64,000 nucleotides of DNA from CALMZY01 sp052033915 (GTDB lineage: Bacteria > Verrucomicrobiota > Kiritimatiellia > CAIQIC01 > JAGNIJ01), in assembly GCA_052033915.1 (NCBI GenBank), contig JBPOJF010000010.1, forward strand, positions 62,001 to 126,000, in the 5' to 3' direction. The position numbers and the translations under genes were made by a program. Positions 44,823 to 54,652 of the stretch are shown in pieces. Position 1 is the stretch's first letter, and the number at the start of each line of letters is the position of its first letter. Below the pieces are notes generated by a model. It searched no databases. It was given only the letters and a program-made list of their open reading frames with translations, and was not told the origin of the DNA.

Positions 44823-46190
44823 TCACGACAGGACGGTGTTATCGGGAATCCGCTTGGGCTGTGCGCCGTCGGTCTTCAGCGTGACATGGCCGGTGACGGT
44901 CACATTCTTGCCGAACCGGAAATCGCCCTTCACCGTCAGGCCGTCGCAATTCAGCAGCGACGGCGCGCCCTCCGGCACGCGCGCGCGCAGGTTCTCGTAG
45001 GCGCCGAAGAACGCGGGGTCCAAGTGAACGACAACCGGCCTTCCCTTTCTCGCCGGGTGCAGGTTCACGTGCATGTCGTCGCCGAGCGTGTACGCGTCCG
45101 ACCACAGCGCGAGCAGGTCGTTCGTCGTTTTGACCGGAGCGAACCGGGTCCGCGGAACGCACACGGCGCGCGCGTTCTTGAAGATGGAAATGGCCGCGCC
45201 CATGGCCGTCTCGAGCTGGAAGACCGGCGTGGATTCCGGATCGGCCGGGTCCACCGACTTGCGGTTGATGATCAGCGGCAGTTCCATGAAATGGCCGTGC
45301 CGGTCGAGCCGGCCTTTGAGCGCCTTCAGGTTGATCCAAAGGTTGTTTGTATTGAAATACGTATACTTTCGGATGTCCTGAAACTCGTCCTTCTCGGTGT
45401 CCGGACACTGCGCGCTCTCGCGGAGAATCAGGCCGCCGCCTTTCAAGCGGGCGAGGTGTCCGCCCTTCCGGTCCGCCTCCGTGCGCGGTGTCACTTCCAT
45501 CAGGAACGGGATGTTCTCCGCGGCGAAATATCCAAGGATTGGGAGGCTGACCGTCGCGCCGAGGTTGTCGATGTTGGACACGAAGGCATACTCGTAGCCG
45601 TCCGTCAGCAGGCGGGCCAGCAGGCCCGACGTGACCAGGGCGGGGTAGATATCGCCGTGCCCCGGCGGGCACCACTCGCGGGCGCGATCGGCCGGCCAAT
45701 CCACGGGTTGAAGATTGTCCTGCCGGATCTTCGGCGTCTGGTGTTGGACGAAGGTCAGGGGCTCCTCCTCGTGCGAATTCAGGGCGGCCCGTGTTTCCGC
45801 GTCCGTGTTGAAGCTGTTCATCAGGATCAGAGGAATCCGCGAGCCGGCGCTTCGTCGAAGATGCTGGACCTGGCCGATGACGACATCCAGAAAGGTGAGC
45901 CCGTTCTTCACCACGAGGAGAGATTTGGTTCGATCCAGCCCCATGCTCGTGCCGAGGCCGCCGTTCAGTTTGATGATCAGCGTCTTGCGTAGCGCCGCCT
46001 GCCCGGCGTCGGTGTGCGGCTCCAGCGACTCGGTCCCCGGCAATGACTCCACCGGCTCGATCATCGTGCGGTCCAGAAACCCGGTGAACCCCTTCGCGAG
46101 CTTGTTGTACTGGGTAAGAAAGGAATCGATCGCCAGCGGCGGCATGCCGATCCTTCGCATGCGCTCGGTAATGGCTTGAATAGCGGTCAT
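44823..46190 (-). CDS. UTP-glucose-1-phosphate uridylyltransferase (eukaryote-type UGPase fold)
   Basis: 455 aa from ATG 46190; no strong RBS, but family similarity begins here. Seen: LIIKLNGGLGTSMGLDRTKSL split across the N-terminal sugar-nucleotide loop, LMNSFNTDAET, CPPGHGDIYPAL, FVSNIDNLGATV, EVTPRTEADRKGG, FNTNNLWI and a C-terminal left-handed beta-helix-like end (GLTVKGDFRFGKNVTVTGHV). This is the UGP2/UAP-like clade, unrelated in detail to GalU. Makes UDP-glucose. It lies 121 bp downstream of the GH35 gene, same strand, so UDP-sugar use may follow galactoside uptake; that link is inferred. Confidence 0.9.
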   Translation of the reverse strand: MTAIQAITERMRRIGMPPLAIDSFLTQYNKLAKGFTGFLDRTMIEPVESLPGTESLEPHTDAGQAALRKTLIIKLNGGLGTSMGLDRTKSLLVVKNGLTFLDVVIGQVQHLRRSAGSRIPLILMNSFNTDAETRAALNSHEEEPLTFVQHQTPKIRQDNLQPVDWPADRAREWCPPGHGDIYPALVTSGLLARLLTDGYEYAFVSNIDNLGATVSLPILGYFAAENIPFLMEVTPRTEADRKGGHLARLKGGGLILRESAQCPDTEKDEFQDIRKYTYFNTNNLWINLKALKGRLDRHGHFMELPLIINRKSVDPADPESTPVFQLETAMGAAISIFKNARAVCVPRTRFAPVKTTNDLLALWSDAYTLGDDMHVNLHPARKGRPVVVHLDPAFFGAYENLRARVPEGAPSLLNCDGLTVKGDFRFGKNVTVTGHVTLKTDGAQPKRIPDNTVLS

Positions 46191-46311
46191 GGCGCGCAGT
46201 GTACGCAAGCCGCGCGGGTCAATCAAGCCGCTCTCATCTTGAACAGGAATGCCGCCAAGACCTCGAAGGCCGGACGAATCTCAACCCTCCGTGGTCTTCC
46301 TGTTGGGCCGG

Positions 46312-48738
46312 CTACGCCGCTTCGATGATTTGCTTCTGACCGTTCTGTCGGTACTCCGCGCGCGTCAGGCCGCCTGCGGTTGTGAAGGCGACCGGTTGTC
46401 CGTCCACCGTGATCCGGCGGATCGGCTTCCGGCTGCGCAGGGCGAAGACGCCCGGCGAGTTCTCGATCCCGCGCAGGGCGAAGGTCGCGCCGCGCTGTGC
46501 CGCCTTGCGGTCCAGCAGTTCCCCATGCGCGAACACGAGCGCAAGCCCGGGCGCCACGTCCGCCTGCAGGGGCAGAAACAAGCCGTGCAGGCTCTCGACG
46601 CGCACGGTCCCGAGGTCGATGGCGCCTGTGCCTCTCGGATTCCGCGCCTGGATGTGCGCGCTCATCGGCATGCGGTGGAAGTTGCCGACGAACAGCAGTC
46701 CTTCGCCTTTCTGGAAGCGGGCTTCGACGTGCAGACTGTCGTTGTCCGCCCACGCGTTGCGCTCGATCTGCGGTAGTTCCATCATCGCGCTCCACAGGTC
46801 CGGGTGTTCCTCGATCGTGTAGTTCAGGGAGAAGCCGAAGAAGCGGACAGCGCCTTTGCCCACCTTCTTCTCCACGCCAATGACGTCGCCGTTCACGTCG
46901 CGCGCGAGGACGCGGCCGCCGTGCTCCACGATCTTCCACGGGTTCGACGGGGTGGGGATGTCCTTGAGTTCGTTCATGTAGACGCGGTTCGAGGCCACGC
47001 GGCCCTGGGTCTTGCAGCCGAACGCCTTTTCCATGATGCGGCACGGCTCGAAGTCGCGATCGTAAATCGGCAGCATGGGGTAGATCACCAGCCGGCCGCC
47101 CTTGCGGACGAAGTCGACCAGCTTGGTCTGAGTCGCCGCGTCCATGATCTCGTTCGAGAGGACGACGAGTTCCTTGTAGGCCAGGAGCTGTTCCACGGGG
47201 CGCAGGGTCAGGTCGGCCAGGTCGAACGGAACGCTCTTCTGCGTCAGGATTCGCAGGACGCCGTCGAAATACGCGCGGTTGCGGAAATCCACCGGGTCCA
47301 TGCTCAGGCCGAGCTTGCCGGGGTTCATCTTCGTGCCCTTGCCGAGAATCGGCACGAGGAACTCGGTCTCGTAAAGATGGGGATAGAACCCGACCGCGAG
47401 GGAGGCCGGCCGCTTGGCGTTGACCACGAAGCCGCCGTTCCATTTCAGCCATTCGCCGAGGTCGCGAACCATCGGGTAGGACGGCAGGCGCACGCCCTTG
47501 TAATCGACCGCGTTGTACCAGTAGAACATCGGGCCATCCGAGCCGCGCCCTTTCGGGTTCCGGCCTTGGGCGAACATGTAGAAGTTCATCGCCGTGAGCC
47601 CGTGAATGATGCAATGGCGATAGAACAGGCCCAACTCGTTCGGGTAGGTTTGAACGCCGTGTTCGCGGCTGCCGAGCTGGAGTTCCGCGGAGTAGAGCGG
47701 CCCGCGCCGCCGCTGGAGTTCGGCCGCGGTCTGGTTGGCCACGATGCCGTCGTGCGCGTTCAGCGCCGAGACGCACTCCGGAATGTGATCCAGGCCGTAC
47801 AGGACATCCGGCTCAACCTTTGCCGACTCGCGGTGGAATGTGCCGTTGAGGGAGAACTCGTGCGCGCGGCCGAACACCCAGCCGCCGATATTCGTGAAGA
47901 GGGGAACCGACACGCCCGCCGCGCGCAGGGCGGCGGTATTCCACTTCACGTAGTCCGCGTACAACCAGCGGTGGAAGTCGTGCCAGAGCCGGTACAGAAC
48001 GAACTCGCGCCGCGTCTCGCACACGTCGTGCGGCGGCACGACGTCGGCATAGCGGTTCAGTTCGCGGTCGAGCAGGCGCGCGAGCGCGCGGAGGTCGGGA
48101 TAGTGTTTCTTCAGATACGTTTGCCACGCGGCTAGGTTGGAAGGGGAGTAGTCGCCTTTTGCGCCGAGCCACTGGAACATGCCGATCTCGTTGCACAACT
48201 GCATCATGATCACCGCGCCGCGCTGAAGCGTTTGGCGCGGGACCACGACCTTCTCGGCGAAAACCCGGAGCCATTTCGCGGCCTTGCGCCGGAATGTCTC
48301 GCTCGCAAACGCGATGTACGCGGAGCCCCACGGGCGGCCGTTCTCGTCGAGCGCGAGCGTGTCCGGGTATTTCTCCGTCAGCCACACCGGAATGCCTTGG
48401 TCGGTGGTTTCCGCCATGACGTACGGGCCCGGCTTCACGGTGACGAACAGGTTGTGCTTCCGGGCGAGTTCGACAAACCCGATGATGTCGCGTTCCGGGT
48501 GGGTTCGGCCCGTCAGGTCGAACCGGCCTTCCTCGAATTCGTGCCATGACCACGGGACATAGGTGGAGACCGCATTACAGCTGGCGTCCGCGAGCGCCTG
48601 CAGGTGCTTGGTCCAGTAGCGCTTCGGAATCCGGAAGTAATGAACCTCCCCGGAGTAAAGAAAGGTGTCCTTCCCGTTCAGGGAGAGTGAGTGAGCGCTG
48701 ATCCGACAGGTTGCGTTTGCAGGTTTGCGATACTTCAC
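46312..48738 (-). CDS. GH35 beta-galactosidase-like enzyme
   Basis: 808 aa from GTG 48738, preferred because AAGGAAC lies 7-8 nt upstream; ATG 48774 is an alternative. The GH35 TIM barrel starts YSGEVHYFRIPKRYWTKHLQ, with VSTYVPWSWHE and TVKPGPYVMAE. Predicted acid/base is Glu184 in QLCNEIGMF and nucleophile Glu352 in YSAELQLGS. Downstream lie a glutamine-amidotransferase-like domain (ELVVLSNEIMD..FVRKGGRLVIYP) and beta domains. No signal peptide, so cytosolic action on imported galactosides is likely. Divergent from a LacI regulator with a palindromic site between them. Confidence 0.85.
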   Translation of the reverse strand: MKYRKPANATCRISAHSLSLNGKDTFLYSGEVHYFRIPKRYWTKHLQALADASCNAVSTYVPWSWHEFEEGRFDLTGRTHPERDIIGFVELARKHNLFVTVKPGPYVMAETTDQGIPVWLTEKYPDTLALDENGRPWGSAYIAFASETFRRKAAKWLRVFAEKVVVPRQTLQRGAVIMMQLCNEIGMFQWLGAKGDYSPSNLAAWQTYLKKHYPDLRALARLLDRELNRYADVVPPHDVCETRREFVLYRLWHDFHRWLYADYVKWNTAALRAAGVSVPLFTNIGGWVFGRAHEFSLNGTFHRESAKVEPDVLYGLDHIPECVSALNAHDGIVANQTAAELQRRRGPLYSAELQLGSREHGVQTYPNELGLFYRHCIIHGLTAMNFYMFAQGRNPKGRGSDGPMFYWYNAVDYKGVRLPSYPMVRDLGEWLKWNGGFVVNAKRPASLAVGFYPHLYETEFLVPILGKGTKMNPGKLGLSMDPVDFRNRAYFDGVLRILTQKSVPFDLADLTLRPVEQLLAYKELVVLSNEIMDAATQTKLVDFVRKGGRLVIYPMLPIYDRDFEPCRIMEKAFGCKTQGRVASNRVYMNELKDIPTPSNPWKIVEHGGRVLARDVNGDVIGVEKKVGKGAVRFFGFSLNYTIEEHPDLWSAMMELPQIERNAWADNDSLHVEARFQKGEGLLFVGNFHRMPMSAHIQARNPRGTGAIDLGTVRVESLHGLFLPLQADVAPGLALVFAHGELLDRKAAQRGATFALRGIENSPGVFALRSRKPIRRITVDGQPVAFTTAGGLTRAEYRQNGQKQIIEAA

Positions 48739-48800
48739 GATCGTGTTCCTTTGTTGGGGGGTCAGAGTGAACATGTGTGTACGACCTTGCATCCCATCTC

Positions 48801-48830
48801 TTGACACAAAGCGGCACAATTTCATATATT
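48801..48830 (+). promoter_or_regulatory. Sigma-70-type promoter for the lacI-family gene
   Basis: TTGACA (48801-48806) and TATATT (48825-48830) with an 18-nt spacer, about 40 bp before the lacI-type start. Confidence 0.6.
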
Positions 48831-48833
48831 GTG
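48815..48833. promoter_or_regulatory. Candidate LacI-family operator between GH35 and its regulator
   Basis: Perfect inverted repeat CACAAT-N7-ATTGTG overlapping the -10 hexamer of the forward promoter. Position in the divergent region suits autoregulation and control of the GH35 gene. Confidence 0.55.
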
Positions 48834-48869
48834 AGCGGTTTCAAGAGAAAAACGCAGAAGGCGGTAACC

Positions 48870-49895
48870 ATGGCTTTAACCCTTGAAGATGTCGGCCGGC
48901 AGTGCGGCGTATCCCGCAGCACCGTATCCAGAGTTATTAACGACAGCCCCCTGGTGAATGAGGCGACCAAAGAGCGGGTGCTCAAGGCTATCAAGGAGCT
49001 GAAATACGCTCCGAACTTCATTGCCCGCTCGCTGACGAAGAACTGCACGGAAACGCTGGCGGTGACGCTCCCGGACATCACGGGCGGGGTGTTCCCTGAA
49101 ATCCTGGCCGGAATGGACGAGATAGCCTGTCAGCGCGGGTATCACCTGCTCGTCGTCTTTCTCGGCGGCGCGCGTCCGAAGTCGGACACGGTCGAGCAAT
49201 TGATCACGCATCGCCGTGTGGATGCGATTGTGACCATCGCTTCGACGGTGGACGATTCGCAGTTGGTCCGGATGGTCGAATGGAACGTCCCCATCATCTG
49301 CGTGGCGCACAAGTCGCCGTCCAGGAAAATCCCGAGCCTTCTTTTCGATGATGCCGGTGGAGCCGCCGAGGCCACCCGGCTGCTCCTCTCCCACGATTGC
49401 CGTCGGATTGCCCACATCCGCGGGCCCAGGGACAACTTCGACGCCGAAGAGCGGGCGCGCGGTTTCAGGGCCGCGCTGAAGACGGCGGGTATTCCGTTTG
49501 AGGCCAAGCGCGAGGTGGAAGGCGATTTCAAGAGGGAAGGCGGCATCCGCGCCATCCGGGAACTTCTGGAACACGGCGTTTCGTTCGACGCAGTCTTCGC
49601 GGGCAACGACGAGATGGCCATCGGCGCGATCGAGGAACTCCATCGCCGGGGCCGGAACGTCCCGCGCGAAATTCCGGTTATCGGTTTTGATGACATCGAG
49701 TCGGCTCGATTCGTCGGTCTGAGCACGGTGCGCGTGCCTATCCGGGAGATCGGGCGACGGGCCGTCCGGCTTGCCTTTGAAATGATCGACGGCAAACAGC
49801 CGATGGGTTACCAGGTTCTTCCGACGGAGATTGTCGAGCGGGCCAGTACGGCGACGGGCGGTGACGCAAAGACTCTCCGGCTGGACGGAGTGTAG
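48870..49895 (+). CDS. LacI-family transcriptional regulator
   Basis: 341 aa from ATG 48870 (GAAGGCGG upstream). The helix-turn-helix is TLEDVGRQCGVSRSTVSRVI and the hinge EATKERVLKAIKELKYAPNF, followed by a periplasmic-binding-protein-like sugar domain (LLVVFLGGARPKSDTVEQLI, DDAGGAAEATRLLL, GFDDIESARFVG). It probably senses a galactoside and controls the divergent GH35 gene. Effector unknown. Confidence 0.93.
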   Translation: MALTLEDVGRQCGVSRSTVSRVINDSPLVNEATKERVLKAIKELKYAPNFIARSLTKNCTETLAVTLPDITGGVFPEILAGMDEIACQRGYHLLVVFLGGARPKSDTVEQLITHRRVDAIVTIASTVDDSQLVRMVEWNVPIICVAHKSPSRKIPSLLFDDAGGAAEATRLLLSHDCRRIAHIRGPRDNFDAEERARGFRAALKTAGIPFEAKREVEGDFKREGGIRAIRELLEHGVSFDAVFAGNDEMAIGAIEELHRRGRNVPREIPVIGFDDIESARFVGLSTVRVPIREIGRRAVRLAFEMIDGKQPMGYQVLPTEIVERASTATGGDAKTLRLDGV

Positions 49896-50108
49896 ATGTT
49901 CCTTTCGAGGCCGGTTCATCCGCAACCGGCGGATCTGCGGGCCGTTTCCGGCCGCGCGTCTTCCGGACCCGGCGGTCGAAAACGAGGAATCCCTTGTGTT
50001 CGGACGGCTCGCCCGGGTGCGCAGGGCAAATTCCTTCTTTTTTGGCCGGGGATCCGGCGCTACAATACAATGCCGTGGGGGTCGCGTTTCATCCGGAGGG
50101 TGCAGGCC

Positions 50109-50531
50109 ATGATCGAGAAGCGATGGGAACACTATCCGCACCCGGCCGACGTCGGTGTGCGGGGGATCGGCGCCACGAAGTCCGACGCCTTCGAGCAGGT
50201 GTCGCTCGCGCTGACGGCGGTCGCGGTGAACCCCGAGACCGTCGAGGCCCTGGAGCCCATCGAAATCACCTGCGAGGCGGAAGACGACGAGATGCTCCTT
50301 GTCGAATGGCTCAACCGGTTGGTGTACGAAATGTCGACCCGCCGGATGCAGTTCAGCCGCTTCGACATTCATGTTGGCGACAACATCTTGAAGGCCCGCA
50401 TCTGGGGCGAGGCGATCGATCCCGAAAAGCACCAGCCCGCGGTCGAAGTCAAGGCGGTCACGTACCACGACCTCGCCGTGAAGCAATTGCCCAGCGGCGA
50501 ATGGCTCGCGCAGTGCGTGGTGGATGTGTAG
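50109..50531 (+). CDS. Archease, RtcB activator
   Basis: 140 aa from ATG 50109 with GGAGGGTG upstream. Motifs: HPADVGVRGIGATKSDAFEQ, AEDDEMLLVEWLNRLVYEMS and the C-terminal VKAVTYHDLAVK with the metal-binding Asp/His. Archease speeds guanylylation and multiple turnover of RtcB. Its stop lies 25 bp before the rtcB start. Confidence 0.95.
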   Translation: MIEKRWEHYPHPADVGVRGIGATKSDAFEQVSLALTAVAVNPETVEALEPIEITCEAEDDEMLLVEWLNRLVYEMSTRRMQFSRFDIHVGDNILKARIWGEAIDPEKHQPAVEVKAVTYHDLAVKQLPSGEWLAQCVVDV

Positions 50532-50555
50532 GAGATGATTCATGGGAGATGGTTG

Positions 50556-51986
50556 ATGGACCTCTCGCGATTACGCCGTATCTCTGAGTATGAGTGGCAG
50601 ATCGAGCCTTGCGGCTCGATGCGCGTGCCGGGCGTGCTGTTTGCCGACGAGCCATTGCTTCGCGAGATGGATGAAAAAGTCCTCGATCAGATCGCGAACG
50701 TCGCGACGCTGCCCGGTATTGTGAAAGCGTCGTTCGCCATGCCCGATGCGCACTGGGGGTACGGCTTTCCGATCGGCGGCGTCGGCGCGTTCGATGCGGA
50801 ACAGGGCGGTGTGGTCTCCGCGGGCGGTGTCGGGTTCGATATTTCCTGCGGCGTGCGGACGATGCTGACCGGGCTGACGCGCGAAGAGCTGGACCCGATC
50901 AAGCCGAAGCTCGCCGATGCGCTTTTTCACAAGGTGCCCGCGGGGGTCGGCAGCACCGGTCGCATCCGGCTGAATCCTGCCCAGATCGACGAGATGCTGG
51001 CGGGCGGCGCGCGGTGGGCGGTTCAGCAGGGCTATGGCGTTCCGGACGATCTCGACCGGATCGAGAACCGCGGCTGCATGACCGGCGCCGATCCGGCGCT
51101 GGTGTCCGGGCGCGCGAAGCGGCGGCAGGAAGAGGAAATGGGCACGCTCGGCTCCGGCAATCACTATCTCGAGGTCCAGGAGGTGCGCGAGATCTTCGAC
51201 TCGAAGACCGCCGCCGCGTACGGCCTTCGCAAGGGCGGCATCGTGATCAGTATCCACTGCGGCTCGCGCGGTCTCGGCCATCAGGTCGCAACGGATTACT
51301 CAAAGAAGATGGTTTCCGCCGCCGCGAGTCACGGCATCCCGCTGCCGGACCGCGAACTCGCGTGCGCGCCGATCCATTCTCCGGTGGGCGAGGCGTACCT
51401 CGGCGCGATGCGAGCGGCCATCAACTGCGCGCTGGCGAACCGGCAAATCCTGACGCATCTCGTCCGGCAGGCGCTGAACACGGTGCGCAAAGGCCTGGAC
51501 GCTCCGCTGTTGTACGACGTCTCGCACAACACGTGCCGGATCGAGGAGCATGTTGTGGACGGGCAGAAGCGCAAGTTGTTCGTTCACCGCAAGGGCGCAA
51601 CGTGCGCGCTCGGTCCCGGCCACCCGGATGTCGCGCCCGCGTTGCGCGAGTTCGGCCAGCCGGTGTTGATCGGCGGGACGATGGGGACGGCGTCGTACAT
51701 ACTCGCCGGGACGCCCGAGAGTGCCGGGCTCGCGTTTGCGTCGGCCTGCCACGGCGCGGGTCGGCAGATGAGCCGCACGCAGGCGGCGAAGCAGTGGCAG
51801 GGCCGGGAGGTGATTGACAAGTTGGCCGGTCGCGGAATACTGATCCGAACGCGTTCGTACCGGGGTGTCGCCGAGGAAGCGCCGGGCGCGTACAAGGATG
51901 TGAGCGCCGTAGTCGAAGCCACGCACGCGGCCGGGCTTGCGCGGAAGGTGGCCAAACTGGCGCCGTTGGTCTGCGTCAAGGGATAG
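50556..51986 (+). CDS. rtcB: RtcB RNA-splicing ligase
   Basis: 476 aa from ATG 50556, with GGGAGA 6 nt upstream; ATG 50535 lies directly on a GGAG and is less likely. Motifs: FAMPDAHWGYGFPIGGV, GGVGFDISCGVR with metal ligand Cys, LGSGNHYLEVQ, ISIHCGSRGLGHQV, YDVSHNTCRIEEH, HRKGATCALGPGH and the guanylylated-His region ASACHGAGRQMSR. Joins 3'-phosphate/2',3'-cyclic ends to 5'-OH RNA with GTP. Paired with archease as an RNA repair unit; no RtcA or RtcR nearby. Confidence 0.96.
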   Translation: MDLSRLRRISEYEWQIEPCGSMRVPGVLFADEPLLREMDEKVLDQIANVATLPGIVKASFAMPDAHWGYGFPIGGVGAFDAEQGGVVSAGGVGFDISCGVRTMLTGLTREELDPIKPKLADALFHKVPAGVGSTGRIRLNPAQIDEMLAGGARWAVQQGYGVPDDLDRIENRGCMTGADPALVSGRAKRRQEEEMGTLGSGNHYLEVQEVREIFDSKTAAAYGLRKGGIVISIHCGSRGLGHQVATDYSKKMVSAAASHGIPLPDRELACAPIHSPVGEAYLGAMRAAINCALANRQILTHLVRQALNTVRKGLDAPLLYDVSHNTCRIEEHVVDGQKRKLFVHRKGATCALGPGHPDVAPALREFGQPVLIGGTMGTASYILAGTPESAGLAFASACHGAGRQMSRTQAAKQWQGREVIDKLAGRGILIRTRSYRGVAEEAPGAYKDVSAVVEATHAAGLARKVAKLAPLVCVKG

Positions 51987-52090
51987 ATTTCCGCTCGGGC
52001 GCGCAAATCTTCCAAGGTTGGATCATCATCCCTGTTTTCTTCCCGGCCCTGTGACGGGCGCTTACGGATTTTCGGATTCACGGCGACTGG

Positions 52091-52124
52091 TTTTCCTGTA
52101 ATTTCAGAGCCGTTAACGTATACT
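52091..52124 (+). promoter_or_regulatory. Possible promoter of polX
   Basis: A good -10 (TATACT, 52119-52124) lies about 27 bp before polX, but the -35 is poor. The 164-bp gap has no other element. Confidence 0.35.
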
Positions 52125-52150
52125 ATATTCCGTTCAGGAGACGGTGAATC

Positions 52151-53896
52151 ATGCCGGTTCACAACGCGGACATCGCGGCGATGTTCGATGAAATCGCCGA
52201 TCTGCTCGACATTCAGGGCGAGAACCCTTTTCGTATCCGCGCCTATCGAAACGCGACGCGGACGGTGCAGGGCCTCGGTCGCGAACTCCGGGACATGGTG
52301 TCCGCCGAAGAGGATCTGACGAAGATCCCGGGCATTGGCGCGGACCTCGCTGCGAAGATCGTGGAGGCGGTGGCGACCGGCGCGATGCAGGCGCTGGACA
52401 AGCTCCGGAAGCAGTTTCCTCCAGGCATCACCGATCTCCTGCGCATCCCCAATCTCGGGCCGAAGAGGGTGAAGACCCTTTTCCACGAACTGAAGATCGA
52501 ATCTCTCCGGCAATTGGAGACCGCGGCGCGCGCGGGGCAGGTGCGCAACCTGGCGGGCTTCGGCGAAAAGCTCGAACGACAGATTCTCGAATCGATCAAA
52601 TCGAAGGCCGACATGGGCCGGCGGTTCCTGCGGGCGGCTGTCGAGCCGTACGCTCACGCGCTGGCGCAGTATCTCGAGACCGTGCCGGGCGTGGAGATCG
52701 TGGCGATCGCGGGGAGCTGCCGCCGGGCCCGGGAGACAGTGGGGGACATCGATCTCCTCGCCGTGGCGGACGGGGAAAGCCGGATCATGGACCGCTTTGT
52801 CCACTACGACGAAGCGGCGGAGGTGCCGGCGCACGGCAAAACGAAATCCAGCATCGTTCTGCGAACGGGCGTGCAGGTGGACCTGCGGCTGGTCGAAGAG
52901 AAAAGCCTGGGCGCGGCGCTGGTGTATTTCACGGGCAGCAAGGCGCACAATATCGCGATCCGCAAGCGCGCCCAGGAACGCGGACTCAAGATCAACGAAT
53001 ACGGCGTGTTCTCCGCGGGGGAGGGAAAGGACGGGTCGTACGTGGCCGGGAGGACGGAGAAAGACGTGTATGCGACGATCGATCTTCCCTTCATTTCGCC
53101 GGAGCTTCGCGAGAACGCGGGCGAAATCGAGGCGGCGGAGCAGGGGAAACTTCCGAAGCTGGTTGAGTTCGACGACATCCGCGGCGACCTTCACATGCAT
53201 ACCGCGGAGTCCGACGGCAGGAACTCGATTCGCGAGATGGCCGAGGCGGCCCGCGCGCGCGGCTACGAGTACATCGCGGTGACGGAACACTCGCGGCGGC
53301 TCGCGATGGTCGGCGGGTTGGACGAGAAGCGGCTGAGAAAGCAAGGCGAGGCGATCGATCGGCTGAACGCGACGCTCAAGGGGATCACCGTGCTGAAGGG
53401 CATTGAGGTGGATATCCTCGATGACGGCGGTCTCGATCTGCCCGACTCCGTTCTCGGCGAGTTGGATCTGGTTATCGGCTCGATTCACAGCCAGTTCAAG
53501 TTCCCGTCCGAGCGCCAGACGGAGCGCGTTCTGCGGGCGATGGACCATCCGTATTTCAGCATCTTCGCTCACCCGACCGGGCGGCTTCTTCTGGAACGCG
53601 AACCGTACGAGATCGACCTGGCCCGCGTGATCCGGCACGCCGCGCAGCGTGGGTGTTTCATGGAGCTGAACTCGCACCCCTTGCGGCTGGATCTTACGGA
53701 TACGTTCTGCCGCATGGCGAAGGCGGAGGGCGTGCGGGTGTGCATCAACACGGACGCGCACGGCACGACGGACCTCGGCCACATGGTTTACGGCATTGGT
53801 CAGGCGCGCCGCGGGTGGCTGGAAAAGAGGGATGTCCTCAACACGCTCCCGCTGAAATCCCTGCGCGCGGCGCTGGCAAAAACCATGGGCAAATGA
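52151..53896 (+). CDS. polX: DNA polymerase X with PHP 3'-5' exonuclease domain
   Basis: 581 aa. Pol-beta-like N-half: helix-hairpin-helix segments (LTKIPGIGADLAAKIVEAVA and LLRIPNLGPKRVKTLFHEL), nucleotidyl-transfer motif GSCRRARETVGDIDLLAV with catalytic Asp residues, and LRTGVQVDLRLV. C-terminal PHP domain: DLHMHTAESDGRNS, AVTEHSRRLAMVGG, GIEVDILDDGGLDLP, GSIHSQFKFP, HPTGRLL, NTDAHGTTDL. Fills gaps and edits in base-excision repair. Its stop overlaps the HAD gene start. Confidence 0.95.
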   Translation: MPVHNADIAAMFDEIADLLDIQGENPFRIRAYRNATRTVQGLGRELRDMVSAEEDLTKIPGIGADLAAKIVEAVATGAMQALDKLRKQFPPGITDLLRIPNLGPKRVKTLFHELKIESLRQLETAARAGQVRNLAGFGEKLERQILESIKSKADMGRRFLRAAVEPYAHALAQYLETVPGVEIVAIAGSCRRARETVGDIDLLAVADGESRIMDRFVHYDEAAEVPAHGKTKSSIVLRTGVQVDLRLVEEKSLGAALVYFTGSKAHNIAIRKRAQERGLKINEYGVFSAGEGKDGSYVAGRTEKDVYATIDLPFISPELRENAGEIEAAEQGKLPKLVEFDDIRGDLHMHTAESDGRNSIREMAEAARARGYEYIAVTEHSRRLAMVGGLDEKRLRKQGEAIDRLNATLKGITVLKGIEVDILDDGGLDLPDSVLGELDLVIGSIHSQFKFPSERQTERVLRAMDHPYFSIFAHPTGRLLLEREPYEIDLARVIRHAAQRGCFMELNSHPLRLDLTDTFCRMAKAEGVRVCINTDAHGTTDLGHMVYGIGQARRGWLEKRDVLNTLPLKSLRAALAKTMGK

Positions 53897-54636
53897 TAGC
53901 CATAGAACGAAACATGAAACGCGAACGCAAACTGGCGGCGGTGATTTTCGATTTTGACGGCGTGATTGTGGACACGGAGCCGCTGCACTTCGCCGCATTC
54001 CGCGACATCCTGCAGGCGAAGGCTCTTGCGTTCACCTGGGAGGAATACGTCTCCGTCTATCTCGGATTCGACGACCGCGATGTGTTCCGCGAGGCCTTCA
54101 AGCGGAGCGGCCGGGTTTTAAGCCGATCGGAACTCTCGGAGCTGATGCAGGTCAAGGCGCGGTTGTTTCAGGAGTTGGCAGAGAAGAAGGGCCCCGAGCC
54201 GTTCCCGGGCGTCCTGCCGCTGATCAAGTCGCTGGCCGGAAACATTCCCCTGGCCCTGTGCAGCGGCGCCGTGAAAAGCGACATCCAGCCGATCCTGCGA
54301 AGGCTCAAGCTGGATCGCGCGTTTGATGCGGTCGTGACGGCGGAAGATGTGTCGGCGAGCAAGCCCGACCCCGCGTCGTACGTGCTGGCCCTGAAACGCC
54401 TGGCCCGGGTGTTCCCGTCCGGAGACGTGGTTGCGGAGCGCGGCGTGGCCATTGAGGATACCCCCGCGGGGATCGCGGCGGCGAAGGGCGCGGGGCTCCG
54501 GGTCCTCGCGCTTCCCAATAGTTACGCGCCCGCGGAACTGAACGAAGCCGACAGGGTCGTTCCGTCCCTGAAGGAAATCATGACGTGCGATTTGGAGCGG
54601 TTGGTGGAGTGTGCGGATGTTGATTCCAATCCGTGA
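53893..54636 (+). CDS. HAD-superfamily phosphatase (beta-phosphoglucomutase/GPH-like)
   Basis: 247 aa from ATG 53893, overlapping the polX stop (ATGA); ATG 53914 is an alternative. Motifs: IFDFDGVIVDTEPLHF (nucleophile Asp), LALCSGAVKSDI, VSASKPDPASYVLAL and VAIEDTPAGIAAAKGAGLRV. The four-helix cap after motif I is of class C1. Could be a phosphoglycolate phosphatase or a sugar-phosphate mutase/phosphatase; substrate not decidable here. Confidence 0.85.
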   Translation: MIAIERNMKRERKLAAVIFDFDGVIVDTEPLHFAAFRDILQAKALAFTWEEYVSVYLGFDDRDVFREAFKRSGRVLSRSELSELMQVKARLFQELAEKKGPEPFPGVLPLIKSLAGNIPLALCSGAVKSDIQPILRRLKLDRAFDAVVTAEDVSASKPDPASYVLALKRLARVFPSGDVVAERGVAIEDTPAGIAAAKGAGLRVLALPNSYAPAELNEADRVVPSLKEIMTCDLERLVECADVDSNP

Positions 54637-54652
54637 ACGACAGGGAAACAGT

